This document shows positions 29,058 to 38,742 of a stretch of 64,000 nucleotides of DNA, one piece after another; the first letter of the stretch is position 1, and the number at the start of each line of letters is the position of its first letter. Source of the stretch: Takakia lepidozioides. Its lineage: Eukaryota; Streptophyta; Takakiopsida; Takakiales; Takakiaceae. Location: the NCBI GenBank assembly GCA_030704615.1, contig CM060731.1:90746756-90810755 (forward strand), written 5' to 3'. Both the position numbers and the translations under genes were made by a program. The notes beneath the pieces were generated by a model. That model saw only the letters and a list, made by a program, of their open reading frames with translations. It did no database searches and was not told the DNA's origin.

Positions 29058-29340
29058 CTGTGAAACACGAGACAAAACCCAACCCACCAAATCGCGAAGT
29101 GAGTAAGCTGCCAGTAGCATAGAATGAAAAAAACGAGGAAGGAAATGGAGCTCAGAACAGCTCTAAGGAGCTCTCAGGAGCTCACAACAGCTCTGGATGT
29201 GAATGTCGTCAACGACATTCACAAAATTCCATTCAAGGACACTGTGAACCCAAATCGCCGTGTATGAGGTCGCGAATTGAGAGGGGCCCCTTGCAATGTC
29301 TTGCACCAAATCTGAAATCACCTCTCCTTGAGCAACGACG

Positions 29341-30290
29341 TCATAAACTGAAGTCCAAAGCCACTGTTGGAATGAACTTAGAGGCTACAATTCCATGGGC
29401 AAATTTGTGAAGGAACATTCCTGCGGCCCACTCCTCGTCATGGGCGTCTAGTAACCGGCCTTGGATGGTTCCGCCTCCATGCAAGCGTCTCCTCCTCTCG
29501 TTGTTGAACAAGATTATTGTATCTTGCATCCCACTCATGTATGGATGGGGTGTTCTTCAGTATGAAGTCATGCGCTTGCTCAATCACCAAGGTCGGCAAT
29601 TTTACCCTCTTCGATTTTTTGGGCAAAACGATGTCCTGGTTCGTGCATCCTCCTCTTCCTTCGACATCCGAGGGGCTTCCTCATCCACCCTTGTCATGTA
29701 CTCCGTGCAATAGAACATAGCTTCTTGCAACGTATACCCCTCCGCCATGCTACCCTCCGGATGCGCCATTTGTCTTACAAATCCTTTCAAAATCTTCATA
29801 TAACGCTCAAGGAAGTACATTCACCGAGAATGAACGGGGCCGACAATCGAAGCCTCTTCCACTAAGTGCACTACCAAGTGCACTTGGATGTCAAAGAAGG
29901 AGGGAGGAAGGTGCATCTCCAACATATATATTACCTCCGCCACCTCCTTCTTCATGCGTGGAAAATCCGCTTCCTCCAACTCTTTGGAGCAAATCCACCG
30001 AAACAAGCCTCCCAATCTATAGATTGTCTCACGAACCTCGGGAGTCAATGTCCCACGTACTGCAATGGGCAAGATGTATCGCAATAGATTGTGGTAGTCG
30101 TGAGACTTCAAACCATGGACCCCATCTTCTTCGCTGAACTTCGTACGAAGGGATGACCCATAACCAGTTGGTGTTCGGACAGCACTTATGGTGGCTATCA
30201 CTTTCTTGTATTCCTCCTTTGTCCATTGCCAAGGTGCGCGCCTATACTTCCACCGTACAACACCCTTTGGGTCCACACCATTTTGTTCAA
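29341..30290 (-). pseudogene. CACTA TNP2 transposase fragment (DUF4218 region)
   Basis: Minus-strand frames give the DUF4218 part of a CACTA transposase: RTPTGYGSSLRTKF, GLKSHDYHNLLRYILPIAVR, LPPSFFDIQVHLVVHLVEE, then RYMKILKGFVRQMAHPEGSM and a continuation to 29341. The frame breaks near 29820 and 29610. The sequence is clearly different from the TNP2 at 33.9-35.5 kb, so it belongs to another CACTA family or copy. Some further decayed TNP2 may reach 30700, but I cannot support it. Confidence 0.75.
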
Positions 30291-30719
30291 CCTATAGATG
30301 GCGCATGTGACCCTGCTCCTCAAGCTCATTTCTAACACCGAGAGAATCTCCTTTTGCAGCCACTCCCTTCTTTGTCAGCGTGCCATGAAGAACCCGAAAA
30401 AAGGGACGCGCGGACATTTTTCTCAATATGCATGGGATCTAGAAGATGACGAATCTTCAGGTCCTACATATATCCTCACCCACAAATACCTACACAAATT
30501 TTTTTACGTGAAAGTGACAATGCAACGCATACCAAATGTGCAATATCACATGCATGCATAGGGATATTGACGGTGTTTTTGTGGAATATGTACCGCCCAA
30601 TATGACAACTCGTAGAAGATTGAAAGTCGTTTCATGCCGGGCATGTCCACTTCACCGTCCGTGCCCGCATGGGCCTCCTTCCATTAATCCTCCCAAAACT
30701 GCCCGGATGGTGTCATAGG

Positions 30720-31925
30720 GGGGGGACGTACTTCCTCTTTGCCATCAAACATGTCATGGTTTTAGTCATGGTTAACTAGAATTACCTACGTCTAGTTAAC
30801 TAGGACATTTTGGATATTTATATTTGTATTTTGTGTGTTGGGACTTCATTTGGTCTCACATGCCAAGTGAGGTGTCAAACTTCACTTGGGACATGGGGAT
30901 GGGTTTTTCCCTTGTGAGTGTTGAGGAGGGCTCATCTTCTTGTAGTTGAGCCTCCGTGAGCCTCTCCCACCTCCATAGCTCTAGGTATTGAGAGGGAGTG
31001 TGGTGAGGGCTTTGTAGGGTGGATTCCTTTAGCAAAGGTGCCCTTGGCTTGACTTAGTTTATGTGATTGAGTGGATTCATGAGTGGAGTGTTTCCATTGT
31101 GTGTTCACTTCCATTATCACTACAAGAAGATCTCCTTATGCTTGTGAGTGCGGAGTGTAAGGGTTAGTTTAGCACTTGTGTGTTGGAGAGAGTTTGGTAG
31201 AGAGCTCTTGTGTTGCAAGGTGTTGCAGGTGTTGCAAAGGAAAATCCTTGTGGCGTGGAGAACATGGATGTTAGGGTTTGAGAAGCATTACTTTGCTCTA
31301 TAGAGGTGGAGAGCTTTTGAAAAGAGCTCTTGCATCACAAGAGAAGCGTCTTGTGTGTGGAGAAGATAGACACTAGGGTCTCAAGAGCAAGCTTTAGTTG
31401 TTCATGGTGTGAAAGAGAAGCCAAAGAGCGGCACATGCTTGGGTTGGAAACACCATAGAAGGAGTACAACAAGGGTAGCTTGAGGAGCATTGAGTAGCTC
31501 AAGAGAAGCTAAGAAGTGGTTGTTCTATCCATGGTGAAATGAAGCCAAGTGGGGTTTCATTTGGTTGACAAACAAACAAGCGAAGGCGGCGCTAGAAGGG
31601 AGTGCTTTTGCTAGTTCTTTGAGTTCTTGGATTGCTCTTGGTGAAGCAAGTGATTGACCAAGCAAGTGACGCATGTGTGGAGCATGCTTTCCAAGTGTGG
31701 CTTCCAATTCAAGCTTGAGGAGAACTAGAAGGTGAAGTGAGCAAGTTCATTCCTTGTGTATGAGGTGGTGCATGTTGTGGAAGAAAAGCCAAGGAGCTAC
31801 ATAGGCTAGGGCTTGAAAACAACAAAAGCAACCACTTGGAGAGCATCAAGAAGCTCAAGATGACTCCAAAGGGAAGCATGTGGTTGAGAATTCTATCCAT
31901 GATGATGTGAAACCAAGCCTAGGGT
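30720..31925. repeat. Unclassified repetitive sequence left of the CACTA element
   Basis: No gene is recognisable. Loosely repeated blocks of about 340 bases are visible (for example TTCTATCCATGGTGAAATGAAGCCAAG near 31526 and a related TTCTATCCATGATGATGTGAAACCAAG near 31890). Related words (GATCAAGCAAGTGATG, ATGTGGAGCATG) recur at 57470-57520, on the other side of the CACTA insertion. It is probably an older repeat that the CACTA element split. Confidence 0.4.
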
Positions 31926-31940
31926 CACTACTACAGAAAC
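31926..31940 (+). repeat. CACTA left terminal inverted repeat
   Basis: CACTACTACAGAAAC, directly preceded by the target duplication GGT. This is the canonical CACTA start. Confidence 0.9.
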
Positions 31941-32901
31941 CGATTTTTCCAACACCACCCATAGTTCACACCTGGCACTTTGAACGGCTCTTCTTACACC
32001 CATGTGAGACGAGGCAAGGTGTGATTTGGATCATTGTAGGAAAAGCCACATGGTGTTACAAATTTCACACTCGAATGACACCCATACGGTCAACAGATGT
32101 TGACCAAGATAATTCATATGGGGCATTTGACATGAGTGTCAAATGAGTCATGGAGTGTGAGGTGAGTGTCAGATGTCCTACAGGAATTTGGGGCAACTAT
32201 ATGGCGTGGCACATTGACCATCAAGGTGGATATGACTTGGCCCATTGACCATCCAGGTGGAAGATGGATGGATAAAATGACTTCCACCTCTATTCAACAT
32301 GCCCTGGACGACATAGCACATAGACTTTTGTTTAGAGAATTTAAAAAGTTCAAAAAGGTTATTAGGGTTATGGGGACCAACAATCCAAAAAGATGCACTG
32401 CTCATGCAGCTGACGACAATATCGTTATGAGAATGTCACACTATAATGAACAATGTAAAACAATTGCTTTGAGAAGCTATAGATAAAACTACCACATGTC
32501 GTCTCAGAGATTTGGGAGCCCGGAAATGTCAATCCCATTTCTGTCCAGTCAACCGTGACCCTTCACAATGAGACAGTCTGAAGCTGAGCTGAGCACGGAT
32601 TTCAATCTCTACTAGTCCAACCGTACTAGAGAAATATCCAGTGATCCTCAGACAAGGTTTTCTTCGCCACCTTACATAAATTGTTCCCAATGACTCAATC
32701 CCTGTCCACATTGTTGCTAGATTCGAGAAGCTTGGACAAAGTGCCTTGCTCTTTGTGACTGCCTCCTTTTTTGAGACAGCAGGGTTTTTTTGCTACGGGT
32801 GTCCTTCACTCACAACCGTCTTTTTTACATTGCGTCCGGGATATCAATGATCACCCCAGCCTGAATTTTGCCCCACCCTATCAAGCGCCAGTGCTTTTTA
32901 A

Positions 32902-33350
32902 CTAGTGCTTTTCAACTCGTCTACTGAGGGCCCCACTTTCTCCCCTTCGCTGGTACATGTCAAAATCACTCCAAGAGCCATAGTGTTGGAAAACTGCCTT
33001 CGCATCCTTGATGCTCCCACATTTGGCATACATGTCCACGAGGGCATTGTTCAGAATCACATCAGGTAGAATTCCAGCTTTGACAATGAAGCCATGGACC
33101 TCTTCCCTTTTTCCAGAGCTGCCAGGTTTGCCCTTGATGCTCCCACATTTGGCATACGAGGCATTTGGCATACCCTTGATGCTCCCCACATTTGGATCGC
33201 ATTTGTTACAATTCCAACTTTGGTGATGCATCCAAAGCTGCCAGACTTGCACACGCACTGCAAACGCACAATCTCGTTCAGCCATAGTGTTGAACACGCA
33301 TCCTCAGTGCTCCCACATTTGCTATACATGTGTCCACCACCAGCTAACTT
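32902..33350 (-). pseudogene. Pentatricopeptide-repeat gene fragment inside the CACTA element
   Basis: Minus-strand frames contain PPR signatures: NNALVDMYAKCGSIKDAKAVF (about 33000-33060), VHGFIVKAGILPD just before it and a second MYSKCGSTEDA near 33300-33329, with degenerate ANVGASRANLAALEKGK-like tracts between. MYAKCGS-DA-VF is the hallmark of the PLS-type PPR proteins that act in organelle RNA processing. The fragment is too short and too shuffled to be functional. It lies between the CACTA left end and TNP2, so it looks like captured host coding sequence. Confidence 0.7.
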
Positions 33351-33439
33351 GCAGAATTCAACATGGAAATTTAGGGCCGATTCTAATAAGAGGGAAAAAC
33401 AGGGTGAAATGTGTTGAAGAAGGTGCCCTCATTGCCTGA

Positions 33440-33840
33440 TTTTACCAATTGTGTCGCTGCTGCTGCGGCTTCCAGTTGACTATCTACCCATGCAGGTTTC
33501 TTGTAGCTATTCTCCCACAAGGAATCATATGCAATGTTGTGCTTGAAATGTGGCCCTCACCAATGAATCTGGACCCACACTCTATCCCTGCTCCTTCAGC
33601 TATCCATGCCTCTGCACAAATCATGCATACATCCTTGCCTTGCTGGTAGCAGCTGACAATAACAGCCTACATTTGTTCTAGGAAACACCCAACTCAACTT
33701 CTCACACTAGTTCATATGCTCAATTGCATCTGCTACTCTCTGTAATCCAACAGACATTCACCTTTTTGCCACAATTGGGCCACCATTGATTAGGGTCAGA
33801 AAAGTATTCATGCCACAGCTTCATGACTATTTAGGGTTCA
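33440..33840 (+). repeat. LINE-derived repeat shared with 16860-17250
   Basis: It is nearly the reverse complement of 16860-17250, including the tract that would encode CRFLVAI-PQGII-N-VLEMWP on the plus strand here and on the minus strand there. It is a fragment of the same LINE family, inside the CACTA element. Confidence 0.75.
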
Positions 33841-33864
33841 CTGTCACAAATGAAAGTGTGTTTG

Positions 33865-35509
33865 TCAAAATTCTGCCCACCCCAACAGCTCAGTCACTCC
33901 CACCCATGTAAGGTACCATGTTGTATCAAGTCTAAACCCTGGAAAAGTACATGCAATAGCAGAAACCAACTCTACACCATAGCACAAACTGGCTTGGTAC
34001 CTCCCATGTGGAGCTTGCCTCCGCCTTCTACCATTTCGCCTCTGCCTTGCAGGTGCATTCAAGTTGGCAATGGCCAATTCATCTGCCTCACTCAAAGGAA
34101 CACAAACAGTAAGCTCAGTCATGATGTTATGAGGAATTTCAGGAGGCACCATGCCTACATAAATGTCTCCCTCACCCAGTGCCACTTCTGTAATATCGTG
34201 AACCACTCGTCGGGATCGAGGGTCCTTGTGAAGGACCACCTTCCAGTTCCCTCGTGAACTTTTTTCATCCGAGAAAAAAACTTGCTCCACCTGACTAGGG
34301 AATGTCCAGGGCTGCTCCATCCTAGGCAACATGTGCGACTGAAGTCAACCAAGAGAAAGCCATAATCATCTCGTTTCATGGTGGCATTCCGGCCCACCAT
34401 GTGTGACCTCACCCATGTACACAAGAACAGAATTGGGTGAAGAATTCCGTAATCCAGTTGAATTATTTCTCTTACAACACCCACATATTCCAATTGGGAT
34501 AACACTCGTTTGGACATACCTGCTCTGTTTTCGCTTTCCTGATGGAATACTTGAGCAACTCCAGAATCAAATGTCACCCTGTCTCTGGCGCCAGTCCCAT
34601 CACTTATTGCTCGAAAGTGATTGCCGTAAGCATACATGGACTTGAAGCCCAATGACTGTACTGCTGGTGGTATACATAAATGGCATATGTCCAAATCATA
34701 GGACTCACCTGAACTCACCTTGCGTTGGACAGCACCTTCAATCCATTCATGGAATGGAGCCAGTAAGCGCATATCTGTTGGGTATGGAATTTCTCCATTG
34801 TGGTGGTCTTGGTCTTGTCCACAAAGGTATGCTGTTCTGAACTCAGTGCGGGATGCTTCTATGAGTGCCATCTCCTCTTCATAGGCCCTGTCCAAATGAG
34901 AATTGCAAATTAGGATTACAGCTTATACCATTGGCAGAAATGAAACACACAAGATATGATAAGCAACATACTTACTCAAGGAATGGTTTCATGCAATCTG
35001 TGTTGTGCAAAATATACTCGTGTGCACTGTCTCGTTCTTGAATGGTGAGGACTCGTACAGTTCCCAATCCTTCAACCACCTTCCCACTAACTGAGTCTTC
35101 TTCATTGGAGTCCCACACCCTTCGGCTTGTAGCATGAAATTCAGCCATATACTCAGTTAGAAACCCTAGGGCCTCATCCAAAGCATACCCTTCCGCCATG
35201 CTCCCTTCAGGTCGGCTCATATTCCTTACATAGCCTTTTAATGTCTTCATATACCGTTCCATAGGATACATCCAACGGCTAGACACGGGACCACACACCT
35301 CCAATTCGTCCACAAGGTGTACAAGCAAGTGAGTCATGATATCAAAAAATGACGGAGGGAATTCTTTCTCCAGCAGCCACATAGTCATTGCAACATCTTC
35401 TTTTAAGGCCGGTACCTCAGCTGGATTAATGATCTTTGCACACACTTTTTGGAAGACTCGAGAAAGCCTCATAATTGCCATCCGTGGACCCTTTCCCAAT
35501 ACCCCTCGG
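33865..35509 (-). pseudogene. CACTA TNP2 transposase, 3' part (DUF4218 and DUF4216), separated by PMM insertion
   Basis: Reading leftward from 35509: LLPRGIGKGPRMAIMRLSRV, LEKEFPPSFFDIMTHLLVHLVDE, RYMKTLKGYVRNMSRPEGSMAEGY (DUF4218; to about 34972), then after an intron a DUF4216-like part with MYAYGNHF, VGVVREIIQLDYG, TFPSQVEQVFFSDE and NWKVVLHKDP (34895 to about 33900). This is the natural continuation of the TNP2 N-terminal part at 48187-50286. The missing middle (about 40 codons by family comparison) and the intervening 12.7 kb mark the PMM insertion site. Confidence 0.8.
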
Positions 35510-38500
35510 CAACAACTCCTTTTTGTGGTGTTTGGCGCTTACGAATATGCTGGGTGGTTGGACAGACCCGGTGGCTCCAAATCTGGAATGGTTCCCAAAG
35601 TACCAGGGACATGTGGAGCTTCCCCAAACCGGACAAACTCTCTGACCCCACATTCGACATGTGGATGAACCGCATGACATGGTGGTTTCAGGTACTTCCC
35701 CACGCTTCGTTTGGGGCTTCTACTCTAGTAGGGGGTGGATTCATTGTATTTTTTGAGGAAAGCGATCTGATGGACAATCTCCACAGGTGACGACGAATGT
35801 GCAAGAGCAGCTGGACACACAAGCACATCAGTTCAAGATGGAGATATCTCCTGCAGCAGAGAGCCTACGTGACTATGTGACGAGGTACTTTCTGCTCTAC
35901 AAAACCAACCTATTCTTTCGGGAGATAGCAGATGCTCGCCGGAGCCACGAGTTCACCGACCAGCCGAACGCGGACAAAGCAGCAATGCGCCTTCTGTACA
36001 GGTACATACGCGCTGCCTTTCTTTCAAGTCCTGGCATTTCAGGATGTTAGAGGCCTCAAGTGGTGTTAGGGAAATTGGCGCCGAATTTCCAGTCAGGGCT
36101 CCGAAAATGGCTAAGTCCCTAGACTGGCTGGCCCTGAACTGGAAATTCGGCGCCATTTTCCAGTTCCAGGCCCTATTGCCGTTCAGGGACTTAGCCATTT
36201 TCGGCCTAAGTCCCTAGACTGGCTGGCCCTGAAGTGGAAATTCGGCACCATATTCCAGTTTTAGGCCCTATTGCCGTTCAGGGACTTAGCCATTTTCGGC
36301 CTAAGTCCCTAGTGTGGCTGGCCCGGAACTGGAAATTTGGCGCCGTTTTCCAGTTCTAGGCCCTATTGCCGTCCAGGGACAGCCATTTTCGGGCTAAGTC
36401 CCTAGACTGGCTGGCCCTGAACTGGAAATTCGGCGCCATTTTCCAGTTCCAGGCCCTATTGCCGTTCAAGGACTTAGCCATTTTCGGCCTAAGTCCCTAG
36501 ACTGGCTGGCCCTGAAGTGGAAATTCGGCGCCATATTCCAGTTTTAGGCCCTATTGCCGTTCAGGGACTTAGCCATTTTCGGCCTAAGTCCCTAGTGTGG
36601 CTGGCCCGGAACTGGAAATTCGGCGCCGTTTTCCAGTTCTAGGCCCTATTGCCGTCCAGGGACTTAGCCATTTTCGGGCTAAGTCCCTAGACTGGCTGGC
36701 CCTGAACTGGAAATTCGGCGCCATTTTCCAGTTCCAGGCCCTATTGCCGTTCAGGGACTTAGCCATTTTCGGGCTAAGTCCCTAGACTGGCTGGCCCTGA
36801 AGTGGAAATTCGGCGCCATATTCCAGTTTTAGGCCCTATTGCCGTTCAGGGACTTAGCCATTTTCGGGCTAAGTCCCTAGACTGGGTGGCCCTGAACTGG
36901 AAATTCGGCGCCATTTTCCAGTTCCAGGCCGTATTGCCGTTCAGGGACTTAGCCATTTTCGGGCTAAGTCCCTAGACTGGGTGGCCCTGAAGTGGAAATT
37001 CGGCGCCATATTCCAGTTGTAGGCCCTATTGCCGTTCAGGGACTTAGCCATTTTCGGACCTCATTGTGTTTTTCATGAATGCAGGTACTGTAAGTTCTCC
37101 CTTTTGGAGAAAGGTCATCTGTCTTTCGAGCCACCATTCTTCCTGGCATGGAGGAACCCTGGGGCTGACTCCATGTACACTGACGATATTGTGAAGGAGT
37201 GGCATCTGGAACATTTGCGTGATTGCCCTTGGTATGTGGACCTTCCGCCCGGCTCGCTCGACCCATCTGAGTTTCAATTGAAGCTGGATGCTGAATTCCG
37301 ACGAAACCAGGCTCCGCTGCCTCCGTTGGGTGCAAAAGAGGCAAAAGCGCTTGCGAACTCCAGGAAAGCGGCAGAGCTTGCTCAGGCAGGAATTCAGGAG
37401 AAATTGCATGAGAAGAGTAAAGGTCAAAGGAAAAGGACAAGGAAACAGGTGACTGCAGTAACACCCAAAAAGAAGAAAACCATCGGGGCATCGGAGGAGG
37501 CGCAGGAGGGGACCCAAGAGAGTGACTCCGACGCCGATTTTGTTCAAGGTCCTGCGACTGCTGTTGCTCCTACCCAGTCACCGGTCGTCCGGGTTCCCAA
37601 GTCAGTTCGGAGTGGGACTGGCTCTGCCAAGAAGTTGGCATTTGAGGGCGAGCCTACATGGCGGTATTTGGCGGTGACGTTTACGCACAGGCCAAAGCTA
37701 GAACCTCCAACCATCATCCAATGCGTCAATGAGAGCTTCCTTGACGCTCTCGCTGCCAGGGCGAAGAAGGTGGCACACAACAAGTCTCTGGCGGAGCAGA
37801 AGGGGAAAGCCAAGAAGAGGGCTGCCGGTACAGAGCCTAAAGACACCCCTGGTTTTGAAGCCATGATGGAATTCTTCACGGCTGTGAGCACGAATTGCAA
37901 GAGCACTCGGGGGGGGGTTGAGGTGGAGAGAGCTTGCGACATGATTCTCCTCGACATTCCAGATGGGGAGCTGCTGGAGGGCCTGGATGGTGTGCCCACC
38001 TGGAACAGGTTTACTGAGGACTACTGGAAAGCCGGGTTTGGGCTGGCGGGGATGCTTCTGGATGACGGTGGATGTGTGGTTGTCCTTGCCACGAGAGGGA
38101 AGACCACAGAGAATGCGGTGGCAAGGTGGACACCGAAAAGTGTCACCCCAGTCCTCCTCAGAAAATGGTTCTGCATCAGTACGCAGGGGTTGCGAACAGA
38201 GGGCCAAAGTGTAAGTTATCAATCTATTGCATTCACTTCATATTGTGGTGTATGTTAAGTAGACCCTGGAATTGATCCCTTCTTTGTTGGATGTGCAGAC
38301 ATTGGTGTTTGAGGCATATTGCTTTGTGAAGAGAGGGTCTACGTTCAAATTCCGCAACGACGGTCGTCTTGTTGATGCCGCTGTGGACCCTGTAACCTAC
38401 GATGTCCTCTACAACTATGTGCCCCACTCTAGTATGCCGAAGGACACAAAGACAGGCAAACCGTGGCGGTACAGCCGGACCCGGAGCCCTGCTTTCATCC

Positions 38501-38741
38501 AAACCCTCATGGAGACGTGCTCGGATGTCCAAGGGCGGATTCTGGACCTCACATGCGGCACGGGTAAGCCTTCACGTGCTCAGTTTGTCCCCTGGCCCCA
38601 TTGCAATTGCATGCCGCAAGCTATTAACTGCCCGCTTTGTTCCTCAGGTGCTTCAATGTGGGCAGGGACGTTGTCCGACAGGCATGTGTTCGCCTTCGAG
38701 CCAGATACTGCCCTCCACAACTCGGAACTTGCAGCGGCTTT
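35510..38741 (+). pseudogene. Amino-methyltransferase-like half of the ParB-methylase gene, inverted in copy B
   Basis: Exons 35510-35691, 35787-36001, 37085-38210, 38299-38563 and 38648 to about 38741 join in phase with no stops, giving about 630 residues. Order: helical linker (VQEQLDTQAHQFKM, YVTRYFLLYKTNLFFREIADARR); a domain with LLEKGHLSF and MYTDDIVKEWHLEHLRDCPW; a basic/acidic linker with KRKRTRK and PKKKK; then the methyltransferase fold. That fold has a strand and motif IV position ILLDIPDG, helix NRFTEDYWKAGFGLAG, strand GGCVVVLAT, RSPAFIQTLMETC before motif I, ILDLTCGTGASMWAG (motif I, split by an intron) and VFAFEPD (acidic motif II). This permuted order matches pfam N6_N4_Mtase DNA methylases. 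The usual (D/N/S)PP(Y/F/W) is replaced by DIPDG, so activity is doubtful. The C-terminus is cut at the inversion breakpoint. Without the ParB exons the gene is split. Confidence 0.7.
36060..37075. repeat. Hairpin-repeat array, family 1, within an intron (copy B)
   Basis: About ten regular units of 94-95 bases. Each contains GGGACTTAGCC...GGCTAAGTCCC and CTGGAAATTCGGCGCC-ATTTTCCAG, two hairpins in tandem. The array lies wholly inside the intron between exons 35787-36001 and 37085-38210 of the methyltransferase-like gene, whose splice sites remain intact (AG|GTACAT and TGCAG|GTAC). Confidence 0.95.
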
Positions 38742-38742
38742 G

